This document shows, one piece after another, positions 35,448 through 42,124 of a stretch of DNA of 49,992 bases. This DNA is from UBA1234 sp964400015 (GTDB taxonomy: Bacteria; Bacillota; Clostridia; TANB77; UBA1234). Location: contig CAYNRR010000010.1 in NCBI GenBank assembly GCA_964400015.1, positions 1 through 49,992 of the forward strand. The letters run 5' to 3'. The position numbers and the translations under genes were made by a program. The notes under the pieces were generated by a model. It was not told the origin of the DNA. It searched no databases and saw nothing but the letters and a program-made list of their open reading frames with translations. Each line of letters opens with the position of its first letter. Positions within the stretch are counted from its first letter, which is position 1.

Positions 35448-37173
35448 TTGCATTACCTCCTTTCATTTGTGATGTATATATCTCTTTGTAAATTTCATTA
35501 TTAGCTAAAAGATTAGCTGGTGTATCAAATGCAACAATTTTACCATCATTTAAAATAATTACCTTGTCTGCATCTTCAACAGATGAAATTCTTTGTGCAA
35601 TTATAAGCTTTGTTGTATCTGGAATTTCTTCCTTAAATGCTTTTCTAATTAACGCATCTGTTTTAGTATCAACAGCACTAGTAGAATCGTCTAAAATCAA
35701 TATTTTAGGTTTCTTTAACAATGCTCTAGCAATACAAAGTCTTTGTTTTTGACCACCAGAAACGTTCGTGCCACCTTGCTCTATATACGTATCATATTTA
35801 TCAGGGAAACTTTGAACAAATTCGTCAGCTTGAGCTAATTTACACACTCTAACAATTTCCTCATCAGTTGCATTTGCATTTCCCCAACGAATATTTTCTT
35901 TTATTGTTCCAGAAAATAATTCATTCTTTTGAAGTACCATTGCAACATTATCTCTTAAAACTTTTAAATCATAATTTTTAACATCTACACCACCAACTAA
36001 AACTTTACCACTTGTAGCGTCATATAGTCTTGGAATCATTTGAACTAAAGTTGTTTTTGAACTACCTGTACCACCAATAATTCCAATAGTTTCTCCTGAA
36101 TTTATTTTCAAGTCAACATCTGTTAAAGCTAGTTTCTTTTTATCTTTTACGTAACTAAAATTAACATTTTTAAAAGTGATTGAACCGTCTTTAACTACTG
36201 TCTTAGGTTTTGCTGGATTTTTCAAATCCACTTCTTCGTCTAAAATTTCTATAATTCTTTCAGCTGAAGCTTTTGAAATAATCATTGTAACAAAAATCAT
36301 AGAAAACATCATTAAGCTATTTAAAATTTGCATTGCATAAGTAATTGCAATTGTAAGTTCACCAGTTGTCATTGTGTCAGAAACAATTGCTTTAGCACTA
36401 ATCCATGAAATAAGTATCATTGATACATGAATTGCTACCTGCATAACGGGTCTATTATAAGCAACTCTTTTTTCACCTTTCATAAACAAATTATGAATTT
36501 TACCTGAAATCATTCTAAATTTTTCATTTTCAACATCTTCGTTTACAAAAGCTTTTACCACCCTAATTCCACGAACATTTTCTTGTACAACATTATTTAA
36601 TTCATCGTAAGTTTTAAAAACTTTTTCAAAAATAGGAAATGAAATCTTTATAATAAGTAAAAACAATGTTGCTAAAATTGGTGCAATACATAAAAATATT
36701 TTTGCTAAATCTGGGTTAATTCTATAAGTCATAATGAATGAAAATATAAGCATCAGTGGCGAACGCACTGCAATACGAATAATCATTTGAAAAGATTGTT
36801 GAACATTTGTAACATCTGTAGTTAATCTAGTAACAATACTTGATGTTGAAAATTTATCAATATTTGAAAAAGAATAATCTTGAATTTTGTGATATAAATC
36901 TTGTCTTAAATTTTTAGCGAATCCTGCTGTCGCTTTCGCACACATAATTCCCGAAAGCACACCAAATACTAATGCTAAAATTGCCATAATAAAAAGCAGG
37001 ATACCATACTTGTAAATCGCATCTAGATTTCCTGCTTCTATACCAAAATCAATTAAATCAGCAATTAAATATGTAACAAGTATTTCTAACACAACTTCTA
37101 TACCAACTAAAATTGGCGTAGCAATAGATTGCCATTTGTAATCCCTAATACATTTTGCTAATCTTTTAATCAT
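35440..37173 (-). CDS. ABC exporter half-transporter with degenerate ATP site
   Basis: 577 residues: six membrane helices (about 15-300), then an ATPase (about 335-577). The ATP-site motifs are altered: Walker A IGGTGSSKTTLV (Ser for Gly), Walker B ILILDDSTSAVD (Asp where the catalytic Glu should be) and IIAQRISSV (Gln for the switch His); the signature VSGGQKQRLCIARAL is intact. This is the standard pattern of the degenerate half in heterodimeric exporters. It is first in the two-gene operon behind a promoter at 37230-37258. Its ribosome site AAAGGAGGG is 28 bases from the ATG with a hairpin in between, and an in-frame stop rules out an earlier start. Confidence 0.92.
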   Translation of the reverse strand: MIKRLAKCIRDYKWQSIATPILVGIEVVLEILVTYLIADLIDFGIEAGNLDAIYKYGILLFIMAILALVFGVLSGIMCAKATAGFAKNLRQDLYHKIQDYSFSNIDKFSTSSIVTRLTTDVTNVQQSFQMIIRIAVRSPLMLIFSFIMTYRINPDLAKIFLCIAPILATLFLLIIKISFPIFEKVFKTYDELNNVVQENVRGIRVVKAFVNEDVENEKFRMISGKIHNLFMKGEKRVAYNRPVMQVAIHVSMILISWISAKAIVSDTMTTGELTIAITYAMQILNSLMMFSMIFVTMIISKASAERIIEILDEEVDLKNPAKPKTVVKDGSITFKNVNFSYVKDKKKLALTDVDLKINSGETIGIIGGTGSSKTTLVQMIPRLYDATSGKVLVGGVDVKNYDLKVLRDNVAMVLQKNELFSGTIKENIRWGNANATDEEIVRVCKLAQADEFVQSFPDKYDTYIEQGGTNVSGGQKQRLCIARALLKKPKILILDDSTSAVDTKTDALIRKAFKEEIPDTTKLIIAQRISSVEDADKVIILNDGKIVAFDTPANLLANNEIYKEIYTSQMKGGNAND

Positions 37174-37180
37174 AATTTTT

Positions 37181-37207
37181 GAAGCTACCTAAGCTTCTTC
37201 TCCCTCC
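37181..37207 (-). promoter_or_regulatory. Remote ribosome site separated from the ATG by a hairpin
   Basis: GGAGGG lies at 37202-37207. Between it and ATG 37173 is GAAGCT-TAGGT-AGCTTC (37181-37197). Folding would shorten the 28-base gap to about 11. A TAG in frame upstream fixes the start. Confidence 0.5.
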
Positions 37208-37229
37208 TTTTAAATAATATCATCATGGT

Positions 37230-37258
37230 ATAATAACATAAAAGAACATTTTTTACAA
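37230..37258 (-). promoter_or_regulatory. Promoter of the ABC exporter operon
   Basis: Minus strand TTGTAA, 17 bases, TATTAT. Confidence 0.7.
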
Positions 37259-37263
37259 CATTC

Positions 37264-37286
37264 AAAAATGTTTTTCGACATTTTTC
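37264..37286 (-). promoter_or_regulatory. Candidate Spo0A box upstream of the ABC exporter
   Basis: The minus strand reads ATGTCGAAAAAC: an exact TGTCGAA core (37274-37280) followed by A's, just upstream of the -35. It sits in the inverted repeat AAAAATGT / ACATTTTT. Confidence 0.4.
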
Positions 37287-37297
37287 ATTTAAAATTT

Positions 37298-37333
37298 ACA
37301 AAACCTCTAACACATTAGTATTAGAGGTTTTAT
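37298..37333 (-). terminator. Terminator of the 37339-37941 gene
   Basis: AAAACCTCTAA / TTAGAGGTTTT with a 10-base loop; on the minus strand it is followed by TTTTG. Confidence 0.7.
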
Positions 37334-37338
37334 AAGGC

Positions 37339-37941
37339 TTACATCATAACATATTTGCCATTTTCAAATTTTACATTACTGCCATATTCAATCTGATTAT
37401 ATAGTTCCACATCAATTTCAATTCCCCAAAATTCTTTTTCACCATTTTGTGTTCTAAGGCTAAATTTAGGATTACTTGCATCATCGCTTTTATCACAAAC
37501 AATATATACTTCGCCTTCAACTTTGAAATCATCAGCAGAATTTTCAAGACCTTGTAAAATTCGTTGTTTAATTTTCAACACTTCACCTGTAACTACAGGA
37601 CTTATTGTTAGCTTTCCATCTGACCAAACTAAAACATCATCAATCTTAGTTTGAGGTGGCACTTTTGAAAGTTCAATATTCTCGAAAACTCTTTCACTTT
37701 CTGTTATTTTATGTACAAAACACACATTTGTGACTTGTGTTAAATTTTTTACTAAATAGCAACAATTCCCTTCTGGTTTAAATTCCTGCACTAATTCCAT
37801 TAAGTAATTATTAACGTTTTTATTGAGCAAACTAATTGTTTTTCTTGGCACAGATAAAGTTTTTTCAATTCTTTCAATGTCCTCTCGCATACTCGCATTT
37901 TTTTCTTCAATCATTGCCCAAACATCAATATCTTGTTCCAT
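37339..37941 (-). CDS. Hypothetical cytoplasmic protein
   Basis: 200 residues; I do not recognise it. There is no signal peptide or membrane segment. The N-terminal ~60 residues are helical and charged (MEQDIDVWAMIEEKNASM, then EDIERIEKTLSVPRKTI). The middle is strand-like with isolated cysteines (EGNCCYLVKNLTQ; VCFVHKITESER), and the end (about 135-200) has short strands such as GEVYIVCDKSDDAS and GSNVKFENGKYVMM. It has its own near-consensus promoter (37995-38023) and a GCGAGGT ribosome site, and ends at a terminator. It is divergent from the radical SAM gene. Confidence 0.75.
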   Translation of the reverse strand: MEQDIDVWAMIEEKNASMREDIERIEKTLSVPRKTISLLNKNVNNYLMELVQEFKPEGNCCYLVKNLTQVTNVCFVHKITESERVFENIELSKVPPQTKIDDVLVWSDGKLTISPVVTGEVLKIKQRILQGLENSADDFKVEGEVYIVCDKSDDASNPKFSLRTQNGEKEFWGIEIDVELYNQIEYGSNVKFENGKYVMM

Positions 37942-37994
37942 AAAAGTTAAACCTCGCTTTCGAAACTTTCTATAAATTCGTTTAAATCACGTGT

Positions 37995-38023
37995 ATTATA
38001 CATTAAAAACGTTAACATTTCAA
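37995..38023 (-). promoter_or_regulatory. Promoter of the 37941 gene
   Basis: Minus strand TTGAAA, 17 bases, TATAAT. Confidence 0.8.
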
Positions 38024-38038
38024 CATTTCGGCGATATC

Positions 38039-38067
38039 TTGCTCTCTTTAACGTTTCATGTTAAAAT
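38039..38067 (+). promoter_or_regulatory. Promoter of the radical SAM gene
   Basis: TTGCTC, 17 bases, TAAAAT. The predicted start of transcription falls at about 38074, almost on the ATG at 38075. The inverted repeat TTTAAC / GTTAAA (38047-38065) overlaps the spacer and -10. Confidence 0.5.
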
Positions 38068-38074
38068 ACTTCAC

Positions 38075-39001
38075 ATGGATAATTTAAATTATAGATATAA
38101 TCGCTTAAATAAATATTTCAAATCTCTATTCGGTGAAAGAACATTAAAAATATGTATTGATGGTGGATTTTCTTGTCCAAATAGAGATGGTACCTGTGGG
38201 AAAAATGGTTGCATCTTTTGTGGCGAATATGGTTCTGGCGAAAACATGAAAAACAACATTAAAGACTCAATTTCACAACAAGTTTTAAATTATTTTTCAT
38301 CTTACCGTTCTAAACGAGCAAATAAGTTTATCGCATATTTTCAAAACTTTTCTAATACTTATGACACTCTTGAAAACCTTAAAGCCAAATATGATGCTAC
38401 TCTTATTGACAATAGAATAGTTTCACTAGCTGTCGCAACTAGACCAGATTGCATTAACGAAGATATTTTGAAATTGTTAAAAACCTATGAGACCGAAAAA
38501 AATTATAAAGTCTTTGTTGAATTAGGTTTTCAAACTTCAAACGACAAAACAGGGCAACTTATTAACAGAGGATACACATCAGAAACATTTTTATCAGCCG
38601 TCAATCTTTTAAATAAATACAATATTGAAACTATTGCACACGTTATGGTTGGTTTGCCTGGTGAAACTCAAGAAGATGTATTAAATACAATAAAATTTTT
38701 AAATCAAACACCTATTAAAGGAATAAAAATTCATTCTACATATATTATAAAAAATACTCAACTTGAAAAAATGTTTTTAGATAACGAATATACTCCTTTG
38801 ACTCTTGAAGAATATATAGATACTGTTACCTTGATAATCGGTTATCTTCGCAAAGATATAATTTTGCATCGAATTTCAGGAGATGCTCCTAAAGATATGC
38901 TAGTCGCACCCGAATGGAACTTGCATAAAAAATGGATTTTAAATGGAATAGAAAAAGAGCTGAAAAGAAAAGATATTTGGCAAGGAAAATTTATTGAATA
39001 A
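38075..39001 (+). CDS. TIGR01212-family (YhcC-like) radical SAM protein
   Basis: 308 residues. It starts MDNLNYRYNRLNKYFKSLFG and carries the family's cysteine block GGFSCPNRDGTCGKNGCIFC (about 30-50), the iron-sulfur site that cleaves S-adenosylmethionine; it is unlike the plain CxxxCxxC motif but normal for TIGR01212. Other family features are VALATRPDCI-like SLAVATRPDCINEDIL, VFVELGFQTSND, AHVMVGLPGETQEDV and GIKIHSTYI. The substrate is not firmly known. The preceding in-frame codons are not part of the family alignment, so I start at 38075. No ribosome site is visible before this ATG, and the promoter sits so close that the message may be leaderless. Confidence 0.88.
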   Translation: MDNLNYRYNRLNKYFKSLFGERTLKICIDGGFSCPNRDGTCGKNGCIFCGEYGSGENMKNNIKDSISQQVLNYFSSYRSKRANKFIAYFQNFSNTYDTLENLKAKYDATLIDNRIVSLAVATRPDCINEDILKLLKTYETEKNYKVFVELGFQTSNDKTGQLINRGYTSETFLSAVNLLNKYNIETIAHVMVGLPGETQEDVLNTIKFLNQTPIKGIKIHSTYIIKNTQLEKMFLDNEYTPLTLEEYIDTVTLIIGYLRKDIILHRISGDAPKDMLVAPEWNLHKKWILNGIEKELKRKDIWQGKFIE

Positions 39002-39043
39002 AAAAGATTCGCGTCACTTCATCGTGGCACGAATCTCTTTTTA
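39001..39043. terminator. Bidirectional terminator
   Basis: AGATTCG / CGAATCT with an inner GTCAC / GTGGC stem, A run before and T run after, between convergent genes. Confidence 0.9.
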
Positions 39044-39050
39044 TAATATT

Positions 39051-40511
39051 TTAATATAAAGCTTTTATGTCCCAAACTGTTCCGGCAGCAGTATCATTTA
39101 ATATAATACCTTTTGCATCAAGACTAGCTCTAATTTCATCGGCCAAAGCATAATTTTTTTCTGCTTTAGCTGCTTTTCTTTCTTCAATTGTATTTAGAAT
39201 CTCTTCTTCTGTCATATTTAATTTTCCTAAACATTTTAATTTCAACTCAGAAATAAATTTTGCAGGTTCTTGAGTAAAGAATCCAAGTACTTTATATGCT
39301 TCCTTTACATTTTTCAAAATCTCTTTTAATGTATTAGCTGTCTTTTCTCTATTGCCTTTATTTGCAGCTTTTATAATACCATTACTATATTTAAAAATAC
39401 CATGAAGATTTGCAATTGTTGCAGTTGTATTAAAATCATCGTCCATAGCTTCAATAAATTCATCTTTTATCTTTGAAGCAATGCTATCTTCCAACACTTC
39501 TCCACTTTCTGTTGCATACATTGAAATAAAATCTTCCATTGATTTTATAGTATTATAGAAATAATACATTTGACTTTCTGCTGCTACATAATCACTATCT
39601 AAGATATCTATGTCAGAAGTATAATGTTTAGAAAGCATTACATATTTCAAAACTTCGTAGTTATACATTTTTAAAGCATCGCGAATCGTTAGAGAATTTC
39701 CTAACGACTTACTCATCTTCTCTCCATTTATTTTTATAAGTCCACAATGTGACCAATAATTAGCAAATGTTTTTCCTGTTAAAGCTTCTGATTGAGCAAT
39801 TTCGTTTTCATGATGTGGGAACATTAAATCTCTTCCTCCACCGTGAATATCAATTGTTTCGCCAAGTGTTGAAAGTGCCATAACAGAGCATTCTATATGC
39901 CAACCAGGTCTGCCTTTTCCCCAAGGTGAATCCCAAGAAATTTCGCCTTCTTTTGCTGACTTCCAAAGTGCAAAATCTATTGGATCTTCTTTACCTTCTT
40001 CAAGCTCGACACGAACTCCGTTCAACATATCATCTACGTTTCTATGCGATAACTTGCCGTAATCAGCAAACTTTCTAACTCTATAGTATACATCTCCCTT
40101 AGGTGTTGGATACGCATATCCTTTTTCTATCAAATGCGATGTGAAATCAATTATTTTATCAATGTATTCAGATGCTTTTGTCTTTATGTCAGCATCAGTA
40201 ACATGAAGATTTTCCATATCTATTTCAGTTTCAGCGATTTGTTCTCTAGAAAATTCTAAAGCATCTTTTCCAAGTGCGTTCGCCTTATTGATAATCTTAT
40301 CATCAACATCCGTGTAGTTACGAACATATGTAACTTCATATCCTCTATATCTAAAGTAATCTGTAATCATTGCATACACAAGTGCTTGACGAGCATGACC
40401 TATATGACTTAAGTCATATACTGTTATTCCACAAGCATACATTCTCACTTTATTTTCTTCTATTGGTTTAAATTCTTCTTTTTTTCCAGTCATAGAATTA
40501 TAAATTTTCAT
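39051..40511 (-). CDS. cysS: Cysteinyl-tRNA synthetase
   Basis: 486 residues, usual size. Zinc-site cysteine in MYACGITVYD (Cys27), HIGH motif LSHIGHARQA, zinc ligands in GWHIECSVMA and FPHHENE, and KMSKS in GEKMSKSLGNS. It activates cysteine and charges tRNA-Cys, whose gene is at 23717. Start ATG with GGGAGG 8 bases upstream. Transcription begins at the strong promoter 40761-40789, giving a leader of about 240 bases that contains a terminator-like hairpin, so cysS is probably controlled by attenuation. Confidence 0.98.
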   Translation of the reverse strand: MKIYNSMTGKKEEFKPIEENKVRMYACGITVYDLSHIGHARQALVYAMITDYFRYRGYEVTYVRNYTDVDDKIINKANALGKDALEFSREQIAETEIDMENLHVTDADIKTKASEYIDKIIDFTSHLIEKGYAYPTPKGDVYYRVRKFADYGKLSHRNVDDMLNGVRVELEEGKEDPIDFALWKSAKEGEISWDSPWGKGRPGWHIECSVMALSTLGETIDIHGGGRDLMFPHHENEIAQSEALTGKTFANYWSHCGLIKINGEKMSKSLGNSLTIRDALKMYNYEVLKYVMLSKHYTSDIDILDSDYVAAESQMYYFYNTIKSMEDFISMYATESGEVLEDSIASKIKDEFIEAMDDDFNTTATIANLHGIFKYSNGIIKAANKGNREKTANTLKEILKNVKEAYKVLGFFTQEPAKFISELKLKCLGKLNMTEEEILNTIEERKAAKAEKNYALADEIRASLDAKGIILNDTAAGTVWDIKALY

Positions 40512-40561
40512 TTAATAACCTCCCATTTTAAATAGAATATAAAATATTTCAAAAAATATAC

Positions 40562-40754
40562 TAAAAATAAAAGCTATGTAGTACCACGTCCTACATAGCT
40601 TATTTTATCTAAAATTATTAGAATAATATAATCACTATTGTAGGCACGAAAAACAGTACTCATATCTACAATAGATAGAGCACTTAGCAAGTACAACAGC
40701 AACGATTAGTGATTATATATCTTTTCATATATTTTCTTCCTCTCTTCATAAACT
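40562..40754 (-). promoter_or_regulatory. cysS leader with attenuator-like terminator
   Basis: Minus-strand RNA. A long stem pairs TATAATCACTA with TAGTGATTATA (about 40622-40716), with TGC (a Cys codon) on its 3' side near 40643. Then comes a terminator, AAGCTATGTAG / CTACATAGCTT, followed by TTTTATTTTT (40562-40602), 50 bases before cysS. cysS leaders in this group are often T-boxes, but the standard T-box sequence is not found; UGGU lies in the terminator loop. The class is uncertain. Confidence 0.5.
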
Positions 40755-40760
40755 GACTAT

Positions 40761-40789
40761 ATTATATGCTAATTATCTAAAAAAGTCAA
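40761..40789 (-). promoter_or_regulatory. Promoter of the cysS leader
   Basis: Minus strand TTGACT, 17 bases, TATAAT. Confidence 0.88.
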
Positions 40790-40790
40790 C

Positions 40791-40819
40791 AAAAAGCCCC
40801 GTGTAAAAACACGGAGCGT
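40791..40819 (-). terminator. Terminator of the structured RNA
   Basis: Minus strand GCTCCGTG / CACGGGGC (one G-T pair) followed by TTTTTG. Confidence 0.9.
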
Positions 40820-41002
40820 TAAAAAGTTAGGTGGGAGCGAATTCCTCTCCCACAAGAGCCATAGGTTAAGCGAGGTAACAAAACCTACTGGTGGAGCGGC
40901 CGAAGTTGCAGGATCGAGCAACTTTCAGTTATAAAAGGAGCAGTGATTAGGACTTCTAGGAGGTCGGAGACAGAAAGGAGAATTTGGAACTGTCACTGCT
41001 CA

Positions 41003-41266
41003 TGGTGAGGATGGCAGGAATCGAACCTGCATTACTGAGCTCAAAGAAACTCACGACGTTTCCAAGGCGCCTTCATACTTGTGTTTCACTCTTTTGTGCT
41101 CTCAAAAAACGCTAAAGCGCGTCATACCTATTACTCCTCAGCACCAGCTGGGGGGCTATTCACAAAAAGTTAAACAAGTATGCAGAAACGTCACACATGA
41201 GTTTTCTGTGAAATGAAGCGCTTTGAACTTCACAGACCCAGTAGTTTACCACTCACTCACATCCTC
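41003..41266 (-). ncRNA. tRNA-like domain with a giant inserted rod (tRNA-Ser-like ends)
   Basis: RNA 5' end: acceptor GAGGATG, then TG, and a D-arm-like AGTGG-TAAA-CTACT. RNA 3' end: T-arm GCAGG-TTCGATT-CCTGC, acceptor CATCCTC, and encoded ACCA. Between them are hairpin TCTGTGAA / TTCACAGA (41236-41205) and a rod whose strands 41204-41161 and 41098-41047 pair in blocks of 7, 8, 8 and 7 bp (AAACTCA, GACGTTTC, CATACTTG and TTTTGTG with their complements). The 3' part reads CGCCTTGGAAAC and GAGTT...AGCTC before the T-arm, like the anticodon loop (GGA) and variable arm of a tRNA-Ser, but the loop is inside the rod in the long fold. Either an interrupted tRNA-Ser or a new tRNA-like RNA. Confidence 0.6.
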
Positions 41267-41319
41267 GCATCAAGAATTATCTTTCTGCCATATAACAATC
41301 TCTTTTTTGACCGTTTCAT

Positions 41320-41348
41320 ATATTAACATTTTATTTTTTTAATGTCAA
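41320..41348 (-). promoter_or_regulatory. Promoter of the structured RNA
   Basis: Minus strand TTGACA, 17 bases, TAATAT. Confidence 0.9.
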
Positions 41349-41360
41349 TAATTTTTTGCA

Positions 41361-41398
41361 CAAAATAAAAAGGAGGTAGCCACCTCCTTTTTATTTTG
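41361..41398. terminator. Terminator of the lipoprotein gene
   Basis: A perfect 17-bp inverted repeat (41361-41377 with 41382-41398, core AAAAAGGAGGT / ACCTCCTTTTT) and a 4-base AGCC loop, with T runs in both directions. Confidence 0.93.
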
Positions 41399-41403
41399 TA
41401 TTA

Positions 41404-41958
41404 TCACTTACTTGCTTTTTTATGAGACTTGATTTCAACCACGCCCCAAAATGAAATCTCTAATTCTAAGGTGTCACCCTTATCGATATCTTTCCATTCA
41501 CTCCTTTTCAATTCATACTTGACATTTTTTCCGTCTTCATTCTTTCCATGAATATAATAGCTCTTTGTCTTTGCAGAAACTCTTTCATTCTCGGCCAAAG
41601 TATATTCTCCAAAATATTCTAAGAAACCAGTTCCACTTGTTACAACACTACGTTCATACCGCCATCTCATAATATCGTAATAATATTTTGTACGATATTC
41701 ATAGTCTGTAACATTACCTTTTTCATCGTATATATTTTTGTATACTTCTTCCTTTTCTTCGATGAGCACTGCATCCTTGGGTAACGACCATGCACTTTCA
41801 TGGCAAAGTACTTGTTTTTGGATTGTTACAATGTACTCCCAGCTTGTTTTGCTTACAACAACCTTTTCCTTTCTAGGTTCACACCCAGTAAAAAGTGTCA
41901 TAATACAAATCATTACAAGCATCATAGCCATTTTCCGTGCGACTTCATTTCTTTTCAC
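41404..41958 (-). CDS. Predicted lipoprotein of unknown function
   Basis: 184 residues. A lipoprotein signal (KRNEVARK, hydrophobic MAMMLVMICIM, lipobox LFTGC with Cys about 26) predicts a lipid-anchored extracellular protein. The rest is rich in Tyr, Lys and Glu with strand-like stretches (WEYIVTIQKQVLCHESAW; GFLEYFGEYTLAENERVSAK; DTLELEISFWGVVEIKSH); no family is recognised. I start at GTG 41958 because GGAGGAG (41965-41971) lies 6 bases upstream; upstream in-frame ATGs lack one. Composition is less AT-rich than its neighbours, as for the 530 and ClpX-like genes. Promoter at 42015-42043. Confidence 0.78.
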   Translation of the reverse strand: MKRNEVARKMAMMLVMICIMTLFTGCEPRKEKVVVSKTSWEYIVTIQKQVLCHESAWSLPKDAVLIEEKEEVYKNIYDEKGNVTDYEYRTKYYYDIMRWRYERSVVTSGTGFLEYFGEYTLAENERVSAKTKSYYIHGKNEDGKNVKYELKRSEWKDIDKGDTLELEISFWGVVEIKSHKKASK

Positions 41959-42014
41959 TTTTATCTCCTCCATTCGTATTCGACACATAAAAAAATAAAC
42001 TTAGTTCCACTTTC

Positions 42015-42043
42015 ATGTTAACATAATTGTAAGTTTTTGTCAA
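42015..42043 (-). promoter_or_regulatory. Promoter of the lipoprotein gene
   Basis: Minus strand TTGACA, 17 bases, TAACAT. A TGTCGAA (minus strand, 41979-41985) lies in the leader. Confidence 0.75.
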
Positions 42044-42063
42044 ACATTCCTCTCCTCTACATC

Positions 42064-42092
42064 TTGACTTATTTATTTCAAAATTATATATT
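42064..42092 (+). promoter_or_regulatory. Promoter of mscL
   Basis: TTGACT, 17 bases, TATATT; 32 bases before the ATG. Confidence 0.75.
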
Positions 42093-42124
42093 CATTGTTG
42101 AAAATATGTTAAGGAGGCTCCATT

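Larger units (their letters stand above)
40791..41313 (-). ncRNA. Structured non-coding RNA of ~520 nt with a tRNA-like domain
   Basis: A complete transcription unit without a credible reading frame: promoter 41320-41348, terminator 40791-40819. In RNA order it holds (1) the tRNA-like domain 41266-41003; (2) hairpin GAGCAGTGA / TCACTGCTC closing 41001-40938 around a pyrimidine-rich loop with repeated CTCC; (3) hairpin AAGTTGC / GCAACTT (40924-40903); (4) TAGGTT / AACCTA (40887-40862); (5) GTGGGAG / CTCCCAC (40853-40831); (6) the terminator. It is less AT-rich than the surrounding gaps. I do not recognise the class. tmRNA, RNase P RNA, SRP RNA and 6S RNA signatures were looked for and not found. 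Large ornate RNAs (ROOL, GOLLD, OLE) are possible relatives. Confidence 0.7.

Noticed and set aside
40562..40754. Confident T-box call for the cysS leader
   Set aside because: The 14-base T-box consensus and its CGTCC partner order are not present; kept only as an attenuator-like leader.
41013..41266. Group I intron inside a tRNA
   Set aside because: I could not find the conserved P3/P7 core segments or a usual 5' splice U-G pair; the insert is mostly one long rod.
40791..41313. tmRNA (ssrA), RNase P RNA, SRP RNA or 6S RNA
   Set aside because: tmRNA: no GGGG start, no GGCTTCGAC-type D-loop and no tag frame ending in Ala-Ala-stop. RNase P: no GAGGAAAGTC-type core. SRP and 6S layouts also do not fit the tRNA-like ends.
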